Of a DNA stretch of 64,000 nucleotides, positions 8,121 through 16,894 are shown piece by piece (the stretch's first letter is position 1; each line of letters opens with the position of its first letter). The DNA is from Comamonas_C sp026954015 (lineage in GTDB: Bacteria; Pseudomonadota; Gammaproteobacteria; Burkholderiales; Burkholderiaceae_C), in contig JAPSFS010000005.1 in assembly GCA_035063785.1 (NCBI GenBank), positions 62,001 to 126,000 of the forward strand, given 5' to 3'. A program made the translations under genes and the position numbers. The notes under the pieces were generated by a model. It searched no databases. It was given only the letters and a program-made list of their open reading frames with translations, and was not told where the DNA came from.

Positions 8121-9098
8121 TCAGTTGAATGACCCGATGCGTCCGAGGTTACCGAAATTCATCCAGACGAAAAAGGCCTTGCCCACGATATTTTCCTCAG
8201 GCACAAACCCCCAATAGCGCGAATCGAGGGAATTATCCCGGTTATCTCCCATCATGAAATAGTGCCCCGCCGGAACCTTGCACACCACCCCCTCGACGCT
8301 GTAATTGCACATTTCACGGTATTTGAATTCGCTCGCGCCCTGCACGAAGGCCGGTACGTCCTTGTTCAGGATGATCTCATGCGTGTGCAGGCCAAGCTGC
8401 TCCTGCTTCTGCGCAAAATAGCGCATCGCATCGGCGTCGAAGAACTCGGGCAGATCCTTGAGCGGCACTTCCTTGCCGTTGATGGTGAGGCGCTTGTTCA
8501 AATATGCCACCTCGTCGCCGGGCACGCCCACCACGCGCTTGATGTAGTCCAGGCTGGGCTGCGGCGGATAGCGAAACACCATCACGTCGCCGCGCTGCGG
8601 CGCATTGCCCTGCGTGAGGCGGGTATTGAACACCGGCAGGCGCAGGCCGTAGGTGTATTTGTTGACCAGGATGAGATCGCCCACGAGCAGCGTCGGAATC
8701 ATCGACCCAGACGGAATCTTGAACGGCTCGAACAGGAACGAGCGCAGCAGGAACACCACCGCGATCACCGGGAACAAACCCGCCGTCCAGTCGAGCCACC
8801 ACGGCTGCATCAAGAGGCGCTCACGCGTTTCCTGCACGCCGCTGTCGTCGCCCTGCGCGATGCCCATGCGGTCGAGTTCGCTGCGCCGCTCGGCCGCCGC
8901 GGCCTGCACCGCCTGCGCCGCGCGCCGCCGCCGCGGGAGGAAGTACAGCCGCTCAGCCAGCCAGTACAGGCCGGTGACCAGCGTCGCGAGCATCAGCAGC
9001 AACGCGAAATTGCCCTCGATCGCACCGAAGTACCAGGCGCCGATATAGGCGACAAAGGCCGCGAGCACCGCGGCGGTAATGGCTTGCATGGCCTGCAT
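8121..9098 (-). CDS. lepB: signal peptidase I
   Basis: The 325-residue membrane protease cleaves signal peptides from exported proteins. Two N-terminal transmembrane segments (about 8-25 and 31-48) and a third near 105-120 precede the catalytic domain. Ser132 in PSGSMIPTL and Lys187 in DYIKRVVGVPGD form the Ser-Lys dyad; GDNRDNSLDSRYWG is the conserved later box. The ATG at 9098 is preferred because GGAGG lies 10 bases upstream; a TTG at 9107 overlapping the lepA stop has the Shine-Dalgarno too close. Confidence 0.94.
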   Translation of the reverse strand: MQAMQAITAAVLAAFVAYIGAWYFGAIEGNFALLLMLATLVTGLYWLAERLYFLPRRRRAAQAVQAAAAERRSELDRMGIAQGDDSGVQETRERLLMQPWWLDWTAGLFPVIAVVFLLRSFLFEPFKIPSGSMIPTLLVGDLILVNKYTYGLRLPVFNTRLTQGNAPQRGDVMVFRYPPQPSLDYIKRVVGVPGDEVAYLNKRLTINGKEVPLKDLPEFFDADAMRYFAQKQEQLGLHTHEIILNKDVPAFVQGASEFKYREMCNYSVEGVVCKVPAGHYFMMGDNRDNSLDSRYWGFVPEENIVGKAFFVWMNFGNLGRIGSFN

Positions 9099-9103
9099 CG
9101 ACG

Positions 9104-10912
9104 TCAATCCTCCACTTGCAGGATGGCGAGGAACGCCTCCTGCGGCACCTCGACGGTGCCGATCTGTTTCATGCGCTTCTTGCCGGCCTTCTGCTTTTCC
9201 AGCAGCTTGCGCTTGCGCGTGATGTCACCGCCGTAGCACTTGGCCAGCACGTTCTTGCGCATCGCCTTCACGGTCTCGCGCGCGATGATGTTGGCGCCGA
9301 TCGCCGCCTGGATCGCCACGTCGAACATCTGGCGGCTGATGATCTCGCGCATCTTGGCCACCACCGCGCGGCCGCGGTACTGCGCCTGGCTGCGGTGCAC
9401 GATGATGGAAAGCGCATCCACCTTCTCGCCATTGAGCAGGATGTCCACCTTGACCACGTCGGACGCGCGGTATTCCTTGAACGCATAGTCCATCGACGCA
9501 TAGCCGCGCGAAATGGATTTGAGCTTGTCGAAGAAGTCGAGCACGATCTCGCCCAGCGGCAGCTCGTAAGTGAGCATCACCTGGCGGCCGTGGTACTGCA
9601 TGTTCACCTGGATGCCGCGCTTGGCATTGCACAGCGTCATCACCGGGCCGACATAGTCCTGAGGCATGTACAGATGCACCGTGACGATGGGCTCGCGCAC
9701 CTCCTCGATGTGGCCCGCATCGGGCATCTTGGAGGGGTTTTCGACGCGGACCACGGAGCCGTCGCCCTTGAGCACCTCGTACACCACGCTGGGCGCGGTG
9801 GTGATCAGGTCCTGGTCGAACTCGCGCTCCAGGCGCTCCTGCACGATTTCCATGTGCAGCAGGCCCAGAAAACCGCAGCGAAAGCCGAAGCCCAGCGCCT
9901 GGCTCACCTCCGGCTCGAAATGCAGCGAGGCGTCGTTGAGCTGCAGCTTTTCCAGCGCGTCGCGCAGTTGGTCGTACTGGTTGGCTTCCGTCGGATAGAG
10001 CCCGGCGAACACCTGCGGCTGGATTTCCTTGAAACCCGGCAGCGCGTGCGCCGCGGGCCCCGCATTGTTGGGCAGCTTCTTTTCCAGCGTGACGGTATCG
10101 CCCACCTTGGCCGCCTTGAGCTCCTTGATGCCGCAGATCAGATAGCCCACCTCGCCCGCGCTCAGGCTCTCACGCACCTGCTGCGCCGGGGTGAACACGC
10201 CGAGCTGGTTGGCTTCGTAGGCGGCGCCCGTGGCCATGAGCTTGATGCGCTCACCCTTCTTCAGCTGACCGTCAACCACGCGCAACAGCATCACCACGCC
10301 CACGTAGCTGTCGAACCACGAATCAATGATCATGGCGCGCAGCGGGCCGTCCGCATCGCCCTTGGGCGGCGGCACCTTGGCCACCACCGCCTCCAGAATC
10401 TCGTCCACGCCCATGCCGGTCTTGGCCGAGCACGGGATCGCATCGGTCGCGTCGATGCCGATCACGTCCTCGATCTCTTCCTTGGCGGTCTCGGGATCGG
10501 CCTGCGGCAGGTCCATCTTGTTGAGCACGGGCAGCACTTCCACGCCCAGGTCGAGCGCGGTGTAGCAGTTGGCCACCGTCTGCGCCTCCACCCCCTGGCT
10601 CGCGTCGACCACCAGCAGCGCGCCCTCGCACGCCGAGAGCGAACGGCTCACCTCGTAGGAGAAGTCCACGTGCCCCGGCGTGTCGATGAGGTTCAGGTTG
10701 TAGATCTGCCCGTCGCGCGCGGTGTAGGACAGCGCCGCCGTCTGCGCCTTGATGGTGATGCCGCGCTCCTTCTCGATCTCCATCGAGTCGAGCACCTGCG
10801 CCTGCATTTCACGGTCCTGCAGCCCACCGCAGCGCTGGATGATGCGGTCCGCCAGCGTCGACTTGCCGTGGTCGATGTGCGCGATGATCGAAAAATTCCT
10901 GATGTGTTTCAT
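9104..10912 (-). CDS. lepA: elongation factor 4 (LepA)
   Basis: This 602-residue translational GTPase resembles EF-G without domain IV and acts on ribosomes during initiation or stress. AHIDHGKST at 11-19 is the P-loop, DTPGH and NKMDLP are the other GTP motifs, and the C-terminal LepA-specific domain ends with GKKRMKQIG. The ATG at 10912 (MKHIRNFSI) matches the conserved N-terminus. It heads the lepA-lepB-DUF4845-rnc-era block; an intrinsic terminator and a possible small RNA lie upstream. Confidence 0.97.
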   Translation of the reverse strand: MKHIRNFSIIAHIDHGKSTLADRIIQRCGGLQDREMQAQVLDSMEIEKERGITIKAQTAALSYTARDGQIYNLNLIDTPGHVDFSYEVSRSLSACEGALLVVDASQGVEAQTVANCYTALDLGVEVLPVLNKMDLPQADPETAKEEIEDVIGIDATDAIPCSAKTGMGVDEILEAVVAKVPPPKGDADGPLRAMIIDSWFDSYVGVVMLLRVVDGQLKKGERIKLMATGAAYEANQLGVFTPAQQVRESLSAGEVGYLICGIKELKAAKVGDTVTLEKKLPNNAGPAAHALPGFKEIQPQVFAGLYPTEANQYDQLRDALEKLQLNDASLHFEPEVSQALGFGFRCGFLGLLHMEIVQERLEREFDQDLITTAPSVVYEVLKGDGSVVRVENPSKMPDAGHIEEVREPIVTVHLYMPQDYVGPVMTLCNAKRGIQVNMQYHGRQVMLTYELPLGEIVLDFFDKLKSISRGYASMDYAFKEYRASDVVKVDILLNGEKVDALSIIVHRSQAQYRGRAVVAKMREIISRQMFDVAIQAAIGANIIARETVKAMRKNVLAKCYGGDITRKRKLLEKQKAGKKRMKQIGTVEVPQEAFLAILQVED

Positions 10913-11001
10913 CCAGCAGCCAAGAAGAACGCAGCGGGCCTCGCAGCACACCACACCGCAGCGATGCGGGCGCCAGCGGCATCCAGCCGCCCCGACGCAT
11001 G

Positions 11002-11033
11002 AAAAAAGGGCGCGTCAGCCATGCGACGCGCCC
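11002..11033 (-). terminator. rho-independent terminator between mucD and lepA
   Basis: On the minus strand GGGCGCGTC pairs perfectly with GACGCGCCC (9 bp, 8-base loop) and is followed by six T. It can end mucD transcripts and any RNA started at the promoter-like site at 11070. Confidence 0.85.
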
Positions 11034-11063
11034 CAGACCAACTGGCATCTGCGAAAGAGTTGG
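11002..11063 (-). ncRNA. candidate short RNA or leader attenuator upstream of lepA
   Basis: A -10-like TACAAT at 11075-11070 would start transcription near 11063. The RNA would then form one hairpin (CCAACT with AGTTGG) and immediately the terminator hairpin with its U tract, giving about 60 nt. Such an RNA could be a free small RNA or a terminated lepA leader. There is no convincing -35 box, so this is only a candidate. Confidence 0.3.
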
Positions 11064-11069
11064 AGGGCC

Positions 11070-11075
11070 ATTGTA
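11070..11075 (-). promoter_or_regulatory. -10-like TACAAT upstream of the terminator before lepA
   Basis: TACAAT followed by GGCC on the minus strand, the same context (ACAATGGC or ACAATGCC) as other candidate promoters in this window. No good -35 was seen 16-18 bases upstream. Confidence 0.35.
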
Positions 11076-11139
11076 ACGAAGCAGCGCACCCGGCACGCCC
11101 GATGTGGCCGCCGCCGGGATCGGGGCGATTTTACGGGTG

Positions 11140-12621
11140 TCAGCGCTCAGGCCGTATCAGCGTGTACTGCGCCCACTCGCCGCGACGAAACAGCACGTTC
11201 AGCGGCTTCTTCTTGTCCGCCTTGGCCAACGCCGCGTCAAAGTCCTTGACGGTGCGCACCTCGGCATTGCCCACCGCGATGATCACATCGTCGACGCGCA
11301 AACCCGCGCGCGCAGAGGGCCCGGTCGCGCCGACCACGCGCACACCACCCTTGACATTCAGCTCCCGGGCCTGCTCGGCCGTCAACGCCGCCACCGACAG
11401 GCCCCACTGCTTCGCGTCCGCCGATGGAGCCTCGCCGTGCGGCTTGGTATCGCTCGCGCTGGCGCTCGCCTCGCCGTCGGACGGCACCTCGGCGATCGTG
11501 ATCGTCAGATCGCGCGCGCTGCCACGGTGCATCACGGTCACCGTGGTCCTGGTGCCGGGCTTCGTATTGCCCACCATGCGTGGCAGATCGGAGACCTTTT
11601 CGACCGTCTTGCCGTCGTAGCGCGTGATGACGTCACCCGCCTCGATGCCCGCCTTCTGCGCCGGGGAACCCACCTCGACCGCGCGCACCAGCGCGCCCTC
11701 GGTCTTGGCCAGGCCCATCGCGTCCGCGACGTCCTTCGTGACCGGCTCGATCTGCACGCCGATGCGCCCGCGGCTCACGCGGCCGGTGGCGCGCAACTGA
11801 TCGCTCACGCGCATCGCCTCGTCGATCGGGATCGCGAACGAAATACCCATGAAACCACCCGAGCGCGAATAGATCTGGCTGTTGATGCCGACGACCTCGC
11901 CGCGCATGTTCAACAGCGGCCCACCGGAGTTGCCCGGATTGATCGCCACGTCCGTCTGGATGAACGGCAGGTAGTCGCCGGTATCGCGCTGCTTGGCGCT
12001 CACGATGCCGGCCGTGACGGTGTTGTCGAGCCCGAACGGCGAGCCGATCGCCATCACCCACTCGCCCACCTTCAGGCGCGTGACGTCGCCTATCTTCACC
12101 GCGGGCAGGCCGCTGGCGTCGATCTTGACCACCGCCACGTCAGAGCGCTTGTCCGCGCCGATGATCCTGGCCTTGAACTCGCGCTTGTCCGTGAGCGTCA
12201 CCACCACTTCGTCGGCGCCGTCGACCACGTGCGCGTTCGTCATCACGTAGCCGTCGGCCGTCAGGATGAAGCCCGAGCCCACGCCACGCGGCTGCTCCTG
12301 CGGGTTGCCGGGGCGCTGCCCGCGCGGACGCGGCGTGTTGGGGATCGGTATGCCGAAGCGCCGGAAGAACTCCAGCATGTCCTCGTCAGGCCCGTCGGAC
12401 GAGGCGTTGCCATCGGCCTTTTCCATGGTGCGGATGTTCACGACCGAGGGGCCCACGGCGTCCACGAGCTCGGTGAAATCGGGCAGACCACGAACGGCGG
12501 GCGCCGACTGCGCCTGTACCGGCAGCGGCAGCAACGCCCCCATCGAACCGGCCGCCATGGCCAGTACGGCGGTCAAGGCCAGTGCTCGCGCGGTGCGCTC
12601 GGGCCGGATGCACAGCATCAT
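11140..12621 (-). CDS. mucD: DegP/MucD family periplasmic serine protease
   Basis: The 493-residue Do-type protease degrades misfolded envelope proteins. A signal peptide covers about residues 1-37. The trypsin-like domain carries the triad His131 (TNAHVV), Asp161 (SDVAVVK) and Ser232 (NPGNSGGP). Two PDZ domains follow, near 275-365 and 400-490. The ATG pair at 12621/12618 is preceded by a purine-rich GGAGAAGAGGAAGAG stretch; an earlier in-frame ATG lacks signal-peptide character. It follows rseA, with a weak terminator-like hairpin between, so RpoE-driven expression is likely by read-through. Confidence 0.93.
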   Translation of the reverse strand: MMLCIRPERTARALALTAVLAMAAGSMGALLPLPVQAQSAPAVRGLPDFTELVDAVGPSVVNIRTMEKADGNASSDGPDEDMLEFFRRFGIPIPNTPRPRGQRPGNPQEQPRGVGSGFILTADGYVMTNAHVVDGADEVVVTLTDKREFKARIIGADKRSDVAVVKIDASGLPAVKIGDVTRLKVGEWVMAIGSPFGLDNTVTAGIVSAKQRDTGDYLPFIQTDVAINPGNSGGPLLNMRGEVVGINSQIYSRSGGFMGISFAIPIDEAMRVSDQLRATGRVSRGRIGVQIEPVTKDVADAMGLAKTEGALVRAVEVGSPAQKAGIEAGDVITRYDGKTVEKVSDLPRMVGNTKPGTRTTVTVMHRGSARDLTITIAEVPSDGEASASASDTKPHGEAPSADAKQWGLSVAALTAEQARELNVKGGVRVVGATGPSARAGLRVDDVIIAVGNAEVRTVKDFDAALAKADKKKPLNVLFRRGEWAQYTLIRPER

Positions 12622-12654
12622 CGTCTCTTCCTCTTCTCCAGATCGATCCATACG

Positions 12655-12677
12655 AAAAGCCGCCTCGGATGGGCGGC
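12655..12677 (-). terminator. possible attenuating terminator between rseA and mucD
   Basis: On the minus strand GCCGCC and GGCGGC form a 6-bp stem with a 7-base loop, followed by TTTT. The short stem and U tract suggest partial termination that would lower mucD relative to rpoE-rseA. Confidence 0.4.
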
Positions 12678-12704
12678 CGTCTGACGTCAAGCGTACCGCA
12701 GCGC

Positions 12705-13313
12705 TCAACGCTTGGGCGCCGCCTGAAGCGAAGCGTTGCGCAGGAACGGCTCACGCAGGACCACGCTCATGCCGCTGTACCGCGACGATTGCCGCATCAG
12801 CTCATCCAGCCGCGGATCGCGAATGACATTCTGATTGTCAACGACGAGCTGCGGCACCGCCTGCGCCCCTTGCGCCGGTGCCGTGGGCACGGGGTCCGCC
12901 GCCGCAAGCTGGGCGCCGCCGCCCCCCACGCCCACACCAAGGTTGGCGTAGGCCGTCCAGCCCAGCGCCACCGCAGCCGTCAGCGACGCGAACCCGGCAG
13001 CGAGCTTCCAGTGCCACAACGGGGCGTTCGCCGCGTCGGTTCGGGTGGAGGCCACAGGTGCCACGGTAGCCGCAACCGGGGCCAGGCGCGGCTCCTTCGC
13101 CATCTGCACGCGCAGGCGATCAAGCAGGGCCGCGTCAAGTGTCGGCGAGACCGCCACCCCGCGCAACACGTCGCCCACCACGTGGTAGGTCTTCCACGCC
13201 GATTGACCCGGCCCGGTCCGTGCGTAGGCCAGCACATCCGCGCATTCGCCGGCGGAAAGTTCCCCGTCAGCCAGCGCCGACAGACGTTCCTGCATCGCTA
13301 CTTCGTCATTCAT
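12705..13313 (-). CDS. rseA: anti-sigma-E factor RseA (MucA-type)
   Basis: The 202-residue protein has an N-terminal anti-sigma domain (ERLSALADGELS and WKTYHVVGDVLRG are typical RseA/MucA motifs), one transmembrane segment near 103-125 (LAAGFASLTAAVALGWTAYA) and a periplasmic tail of about 75 residues. It should hold RpoE at the membrane until site-1 and site-2 proteolysis. It lies 21 bases after rpoE. The partner gene rseB, found between rseA and mucD in many relatives, is not here. Confidence 0.88.
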   Translation of the reverse strand: MNDEVAMQERLSALADGELSAGECADVLAYARTGPGQSAWKTYHVVGDVLRGVAVSPTLDAALLDRLRVQMAKEPRLAPVAATVAPVASTRTDAANAPLWHWKLAAGFASLTAAVALGWTAYANLGVGVGGGGAQLAAADPVPTAPAQGAQAVPQLVVDNQNVIRDPRLDELMRQSSRYSGMSVVLREPFLRNASLQAAPKR

Positions 13314-13334
13314 GGCGTTACCCCATCGTGCCCC

Positions 13335-13979
13335 TTACCAGCGTTTGCCTGTGCGTCGCTCCAGCAGCGGCTTGACCTTCACCGAGATCGCCTCGCGTGC
13401 GCGAAAGATCCGCGACCGCACCGTCCCGATCGGACAGTTCATGGCCTGCGCGATCTCCTCGTAACTCAGCCCTTCGATCTCGCGCAGCGTCACGGCCTCA
13501 CGCAATTCTGCAGGCAGCGCCTGCAGCGCCGCCTCGACCGCATCGGCCACTTCACGCGCTGCCAGCACCGTCTCCGGCGTCTCGTCCGTCGTTAGTTCCC
13601 GCGCGAGCAAGGAAGTTTCATCCTCGTCATCGGCTGCGCCGCGCAGCGCGCTTTCAGTGATCAAGGGATCACGCTTGAGGTCCATCAGGGTCTTTTTGGC
13701 CGTATTCACCGCGATGCGGTAGAGCCAGGTATAGAACTGCGCGTCGCCGCGAAACTGGTGCAGCGCGCGGTAGGCACGCAAAAAGGTCTCCTGCGCAATG
13801 TCCTGCACCAGATCGACGTCGCGCACCATGCGCCCGATCAACCGCTCGATACGCCGCTGGTACTTGATCACGAGCAGCTCGTATGCGCGCTGGTCGCCCG
13901 CCACCGTACGCTCGACCAGCAGCTGGTCGCTGTCGAGCGGCCGATCCGCACCCGATGGCGGTGGTGCCTCGGCAGTCAT
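13335..13979 (-). CDS. rpoE: RNA polymerase sigma factor RpoE (ECF)
   Basis: This 214-residue extracytoplasmic-function sigma factor directs the envelope stress response. Region 2 contains LVIKYQRRIERLIGRM and DIAQETFLRAYRAL; region 4 contains LREAVTLREIEGLSYEEIA and the helix-turn-helix ending IGTVRSRIFRAREA. It overlaps the upstream small membrane protein gene by 4 bases (ATGA) and is followed by its anti-sigma gene rseA, then mucD, as in other betaproteobacteria. Confidence 0.95.
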   Translation of the reverse strand: MTAEAPPPSGADRPLDSDQLLVERTVAGDQRAYELLVIKYQRRIERLIGRMVRDVDLVQDIAQETFLRAYRALHQFRGDAQFYTWLYRIAVNTAKKTLMDLKRDPLITESALRGAADDEDETSLLARELTTDETPETVLAAREVADAVEAALQALPAELREAVTLREIEGLSYEEIAQAMNCPIGTVRSRIFRAREAISVKVKPLLERRTGKRW

Positions 13980-14437
13980 CGGTCAACCCGTGTCGCGGCC
14001 GTCGCGACCAGCGCGCGCCGCAGGTCCATCCAGCGTCCAGGCTCAGCACGCCGCGACAGCCAGAGCCACTCGGCGCCGCCGCGCTGCCCACGCACCGTGA
14101 CGAGGAGGCGCGATTGCAGGTCCATGCAGATTTCGGGAACCGCGACGGCCACCTCGCCCTCCACTGGCGCCACACGCCACCATTGCCCGCCGTCCCACGC
14201 GAGCGCGCCGCCGCCGGCTGCGCGATGCCCCCGCCAGGCGCGGTACGCCAGCGCAGCGCACGCGAACCACAGCGCCATGCCCACCCCTACCCTGGCTACG
14301 CTTGCCGGCTGCTGTGCCAGCCAGGCCAGCACGCACCCCAGTCCCGCGGCAGACACTGCCCCCAGCGCCAGCCCCACGCCGCGCGACACCGTCAGCGGGT
14401 AGCGCACCGCGGGAGCGTGACGATCCGAGGCTGTCAT
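13976..14437 (-). CDS. hypothetical membrane protein between fabF and rpoE
   Basis: The 153-residue protein has two hydrophobic segments (GVGLALGAVSAAGLGCVLAWL and VGVGMALWFACAALAYRAW, about 20-65), then a soluble domain with GGQWWRV, EICMDLQSRLLVTV and EWLWLSRRAEPGRWMDLRRAL. This layout matches the small uncharacterised proteins at this spot in Burkholderiales; the function is unknown. The 4-base overlap with rpoE suggests coupled translation and perhaps a link to envelope stress, which is inference from position only. Confidence 0.7.
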   Translation of the reverse strand: MTASDRHAPAVRYPLTVSRGVGLALGAVSAAGLGCVLAWLAQQPASVARVGVGMALWFACAALAYRAWRGHRAAGGGALAWDGGQWWRVAPVEGEVAVAVPEICMDLQSRLLVTVRGQRGGAEWLWLSRRAEPGRWMDLRRALVATAATRVDR

Positions 14438-14473
14438 CGTCCAGGCACCAGGTGCCGCACCGGGGCGGCCCTG

Positions 14474-15718
14474 TCAGACGCGCCGGAAGACCAGCGTGCC
14501 GTTGGTGCCACCGAAACCGAAATTGTTCTTGATCGCAACCTTCATGGCCATGTCGCGCGCGATATTGGCGCAGTAGTCCAGGTCGCACTCGGGATCCGGG
14601 TTGGCCAAGTTGATCGTGGGCGGCACCTTCTGCTCGTGCAGCGCGAGCACGGTGAACACGCTCTCGATGCCGCCAGCGCCTCCAAGCAGATGCCCGGTCA
14701 TGGACTTGGTCGAACTCACGACCACCTTGCGCGCCGCGCCACCGAGCGCCGCCTTGATCGCGTTCGTCTCGTTGATGTCGCCCAACGGCGTGGAGGTGCC
14801 GTGCGCATTGAGGTAATCGACCTCGTCGGCGTTGACGCCAGCGTTGCGCATCGCGGCCAGCATCGCGCGCCGCGGGCCGTCCATGTTGGGCGCGGTCATG
14901 TGGCCGGCGTCGGCGCTCATGCCGTAGCCGCTGAGTTCGGCGTAGATCTTGGCACCGCGCGCCTTGGCGTGTTCGTACTCTTCGAGCACGACGACGCCCG
15001 CGCCCTCCCCGAGCACGAAGCCGTCGCGGTCCTTGTCCCAGGGGCGCGAGGCGCTTGCGGGGTCGTCATTGCGCGTGGAAAGCGCGCGCATCGCCGCAAA
15101 ACCGCCCACGCCCAGCGGCGAAATGGTCGCCTCGGTCCCGCCCGCGACCACCACGTCGGCATCGCCGTACTCGATCTTGCGCGCGCCCTCGCCGATGCAG
15201 TGCAGCCCGGTGGTGCATGCCGTGACCACGGACAGGTTGGGGCCCTTGAAGCCAAAGCGCATCGAGACGTGCCCCGCCACCATGTTGATGATGGACGCGG
15301 GCACGAAGAACGGCGTGATACGCCGCGGCCCGCGGTTCGCCAGTTCGGCATGCGTATTCTCGATCAGCGGCAGGCCTCCGATGCCCGAGCCGATGATGCA
15401 GCCGATGCGCGTGGCCAGCTCTTCGTCCAGCGCGTCGCCGGTGGGCAGGCCCGCATCGCGCACCGCCTCCTCGGCAGCAGCGATGCCGAAATGGATGAAC
15501 GCATCCATGGTGCGCGCATCCTTGGGCGTCATGTACGCGCCCAGATCGAAACCCTTGACTTCGCCCGCGATGCGGCACGAAAACGCAGAGGCATCGAACC
15601 GCGTGATGGGGCCTATCCCCGAGCGGCCGGCCAGGATGTTGGCCCAGGCTTCACGCACCGTGTTTCCCACGGGGGTGACGCAACCCAGGCCGGTCACGAC
15701 GACGCGACGTCGGCTCAT
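14474..15718 (-). CDS. fabF: beta-ketoacyl-ACP synthase II
   Basis: The 414-residue condensing enzyme elongates acyl-ACP with malonyl-ACP. The catalytic triad is visible as Cys168 (VVTACTTG), His306 (NAHGTSTPLGD) and His343 (SMTGHLLGGAGG). The ATG at 15718 (MSRRRVVVTG) matches the family start; a GTG two codons upstream is less likely. It follows acpP by 66 bases and closes the fatty-acid part of the cluster before rpoE. Confidence 0.96.
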   Translation of the reverse strand: MSRRRVVVTGLGCVTPVGNTVREAWANILAGRSGIGPITRFDASAFSCRIAGEVKGFDLGAYMTPKDARTMDAFIHFGIAAAEEAVRDAGLPTGDALDEELATRIGCIIGSGIGGLPLIENTHAELANRGPRRITPFFVPASIINMVAGHVSMRFGFKGPNLSVVTACTTGLHCIGEGARKIEYGDADVVVAGGTEATISPLGVGGFAAMRALSTRNDDPASASRPWDKDRDGFVLGEGAGVVVLEEYEHAKARGAKIYAELSGYGMSADAGHMTAPNMDGPRRAMLAAMRNAGVNADEVDYLNAHGTSTPLGDINETNAIKAALGGAARKVVVSSTKSMTGHLLGGAGGIESVFTVLALHEQKVPPTINLANPDPECDLDYCANIARDMAMKVAIKNNFGFGGTNGTLVFRRV

Positions 15719-15784
15719 GCGCACAGCTTTCTATGGTCGATGCCGCGCTGCCCAGCCAGGGTGGCGGGCCGCGGCGGGCGGCGC

Positions 15785-16024
15785 TTACGCCTTTTGGTGG
15801 GTGTTGGCGTAGTCGATGGCGTTTTGCACCGTGGTGATCTTTTCCGCGTCTTCGTCGGGGATCTCGATGCCGAATTCGTCTTCCAGCGCCATCACCAGCT
15901 CGACCGTGTCCAGCGAGTCGGCCCCCAGATCAGCCACGAAGGCCTTCTCGTTGGTGACCTGGGACTCTTCCACGCCGAGTTGCTCGGCGATGATTTTCTT
16001 GACACGTGCTTCGATATCGCTCAT
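15785..16024 (-). CDS. acpP: acyl carrier protein
   Basis: The 79-residue acidic four-helix protein carries growing fatty acyl chains. Ser37 in LGADSLDTVEL is the phosphopantetheine attachment site, modified by AcpS, encoded in the same window. Length and sequence (MSDIEARVKKIIAEQLGV) are standard. A candidate -10 (TAGAAT) lies about 37 bases upstream, which would allow the strong expression this protein needs independent of fabG. Confidence 0.97.
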   Translation of the reverse strand: MSDIEARVKKIIAEQLGVEESQVTNEKAFVADLGADSLDTVELVMALEDEFGIEIPDEDAEKITTVQNAIDYANTHQKA

Positions 16025-16060
16025 GGGGGGTTCCCTCTGGGGGTTGTGAACAGATTCGCG

Positions 16061-16066
16061 ATTCTA
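16061..16066 (-). promoter_or_regulatory. candidate -10 element for acpP
   Basis: TAGAAT on the minus strand, about 37 bases before the acpP ATG, with a poor -35 candidate (TTACGA) 18 bases upstream. It would give acpP its own transcript. Confidence 0.3.
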
Positions 16067-16104
16067 GCTGCACGAAATAAGGCTTCGTAAGGCTTCGGGC
16101 AGCC

Positions 16105-16123
16105 GCCGGGCATGCTGCCCGGC
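16105..16123 (-). other. intergenic hairpin between fabG and acpP
   Basis: GCCGGGCA and TGCCCGGC form a perfect 8-bp stem with a 3-base loop. There is no T run, so it is more likely a processing or stability element than a terminator. Confidence 0.4.
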
Positions 16124-16153
16124 CTGGATCGCACCAGTCGTAACGGGCAATGG

Positions 16154-16894
16154 CTACATGTACATGCCGCCGTTGACGTGCAACTCCTGCCCCGTGACGT
16201 AGCCCGCATCGCCGCTCGCCAGGTAGGCCACGGCGTGCGCGATGTCCTCGGGGCGCCCGAGCACGCCCAGCGGGATCTGCGCCAGCAGCGCCTTTTTCTG
16301 CTCGTCGGGCAGACTGGCGGTCATGTCGGTGGCGATGAAGCCCGGTGCGACGCAGTTGACGGTGATGCCGCGACTGGCGAGCTCGCGCGCGAGCGCACGC
16401 GTCATGCCCGCCACGCCGGCCTTGGCGGCCGCGTAATTGGCCTGCCCCGGATTGCCCGAGGCGCCGACCACGCTCGTGATGCTCACGATGCGCCCGTAGC
16501 GCTGCTTCATCATCGGGCGGATCACCGCGCGGCTCACGCGGAACACCGCCTTGAGGTTGGTGTCGAGCACCGCGTCCCAGTCGTCGTCCTTCATGCGCAT
16601 CGCAAGCTGGTCGCGCGTGATGCCGGCGTTGTTCACCAGCACGTGCAGGCCACCGAAGGTCTTGACCACCGTCTCCACGAGAGCCTCCACCGCCGCGCCG
16701 TCGGTCACGTCCAGCGCCATGCCCCTGCCGCCCCGCGCCGCGAGCGCCTGCGTGATGCGTTCGGCACCTTCGGGCGTCGTGGCGGTACCGATGACGGTGA
16801 AGCCGCGCGCGGCCAGCTCGGCCGCGATGGCCGCGCCGATGCCGCGCGTGGCGCCGGTGACCAGCGCAATGCGCGGTGTGGCGGGTGTGTTCAT
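16154..16894 (-). CDS. fabG: 3-oxoacyl-ACP reductase
   Basis: This 246-residue short-chain dehydrogenase reduces beta-ketoacyl-ACP with NADPH. The cofactor motif is VTGATRGIG at 12-20; the catalytic residues are Asn113, Ser141 (SITSVVG), Tyr154 and Lys158 (NYAAAKAG). It overlaps the fabD stop by 4 bases (ATGA), so the two are translationally coupled, and precedes acpP. Confidence 0.96.
   Translation of the reverse strand: MNTPATPRIALVTGATRGIGAAIAAELAARGFTVIGTATTPEGAERITQALAARGGRGMALDVTDGAAVEALVETVVKTFGGLHVLVNNAGITRDQLAMRMKDDDWDAVLDTNLKAVFRVSRAVIRPMMKQRYGRIVSITSVVGASGNPGQANYAAAKAGVAGMTRALARELASRGITVNCVAPGFIATDMTASLPDEQKKALLAQIPLGVLGRPEDIAHAVAYLASGDAGYVTGQELHVNGGMYM

Noticed and set aside
9116..11002. 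A 628-residue open frame antisense to lepA
   Set aside because: Histidine- and arginine-rich shadow of the lepA reading frame, without family motifs.
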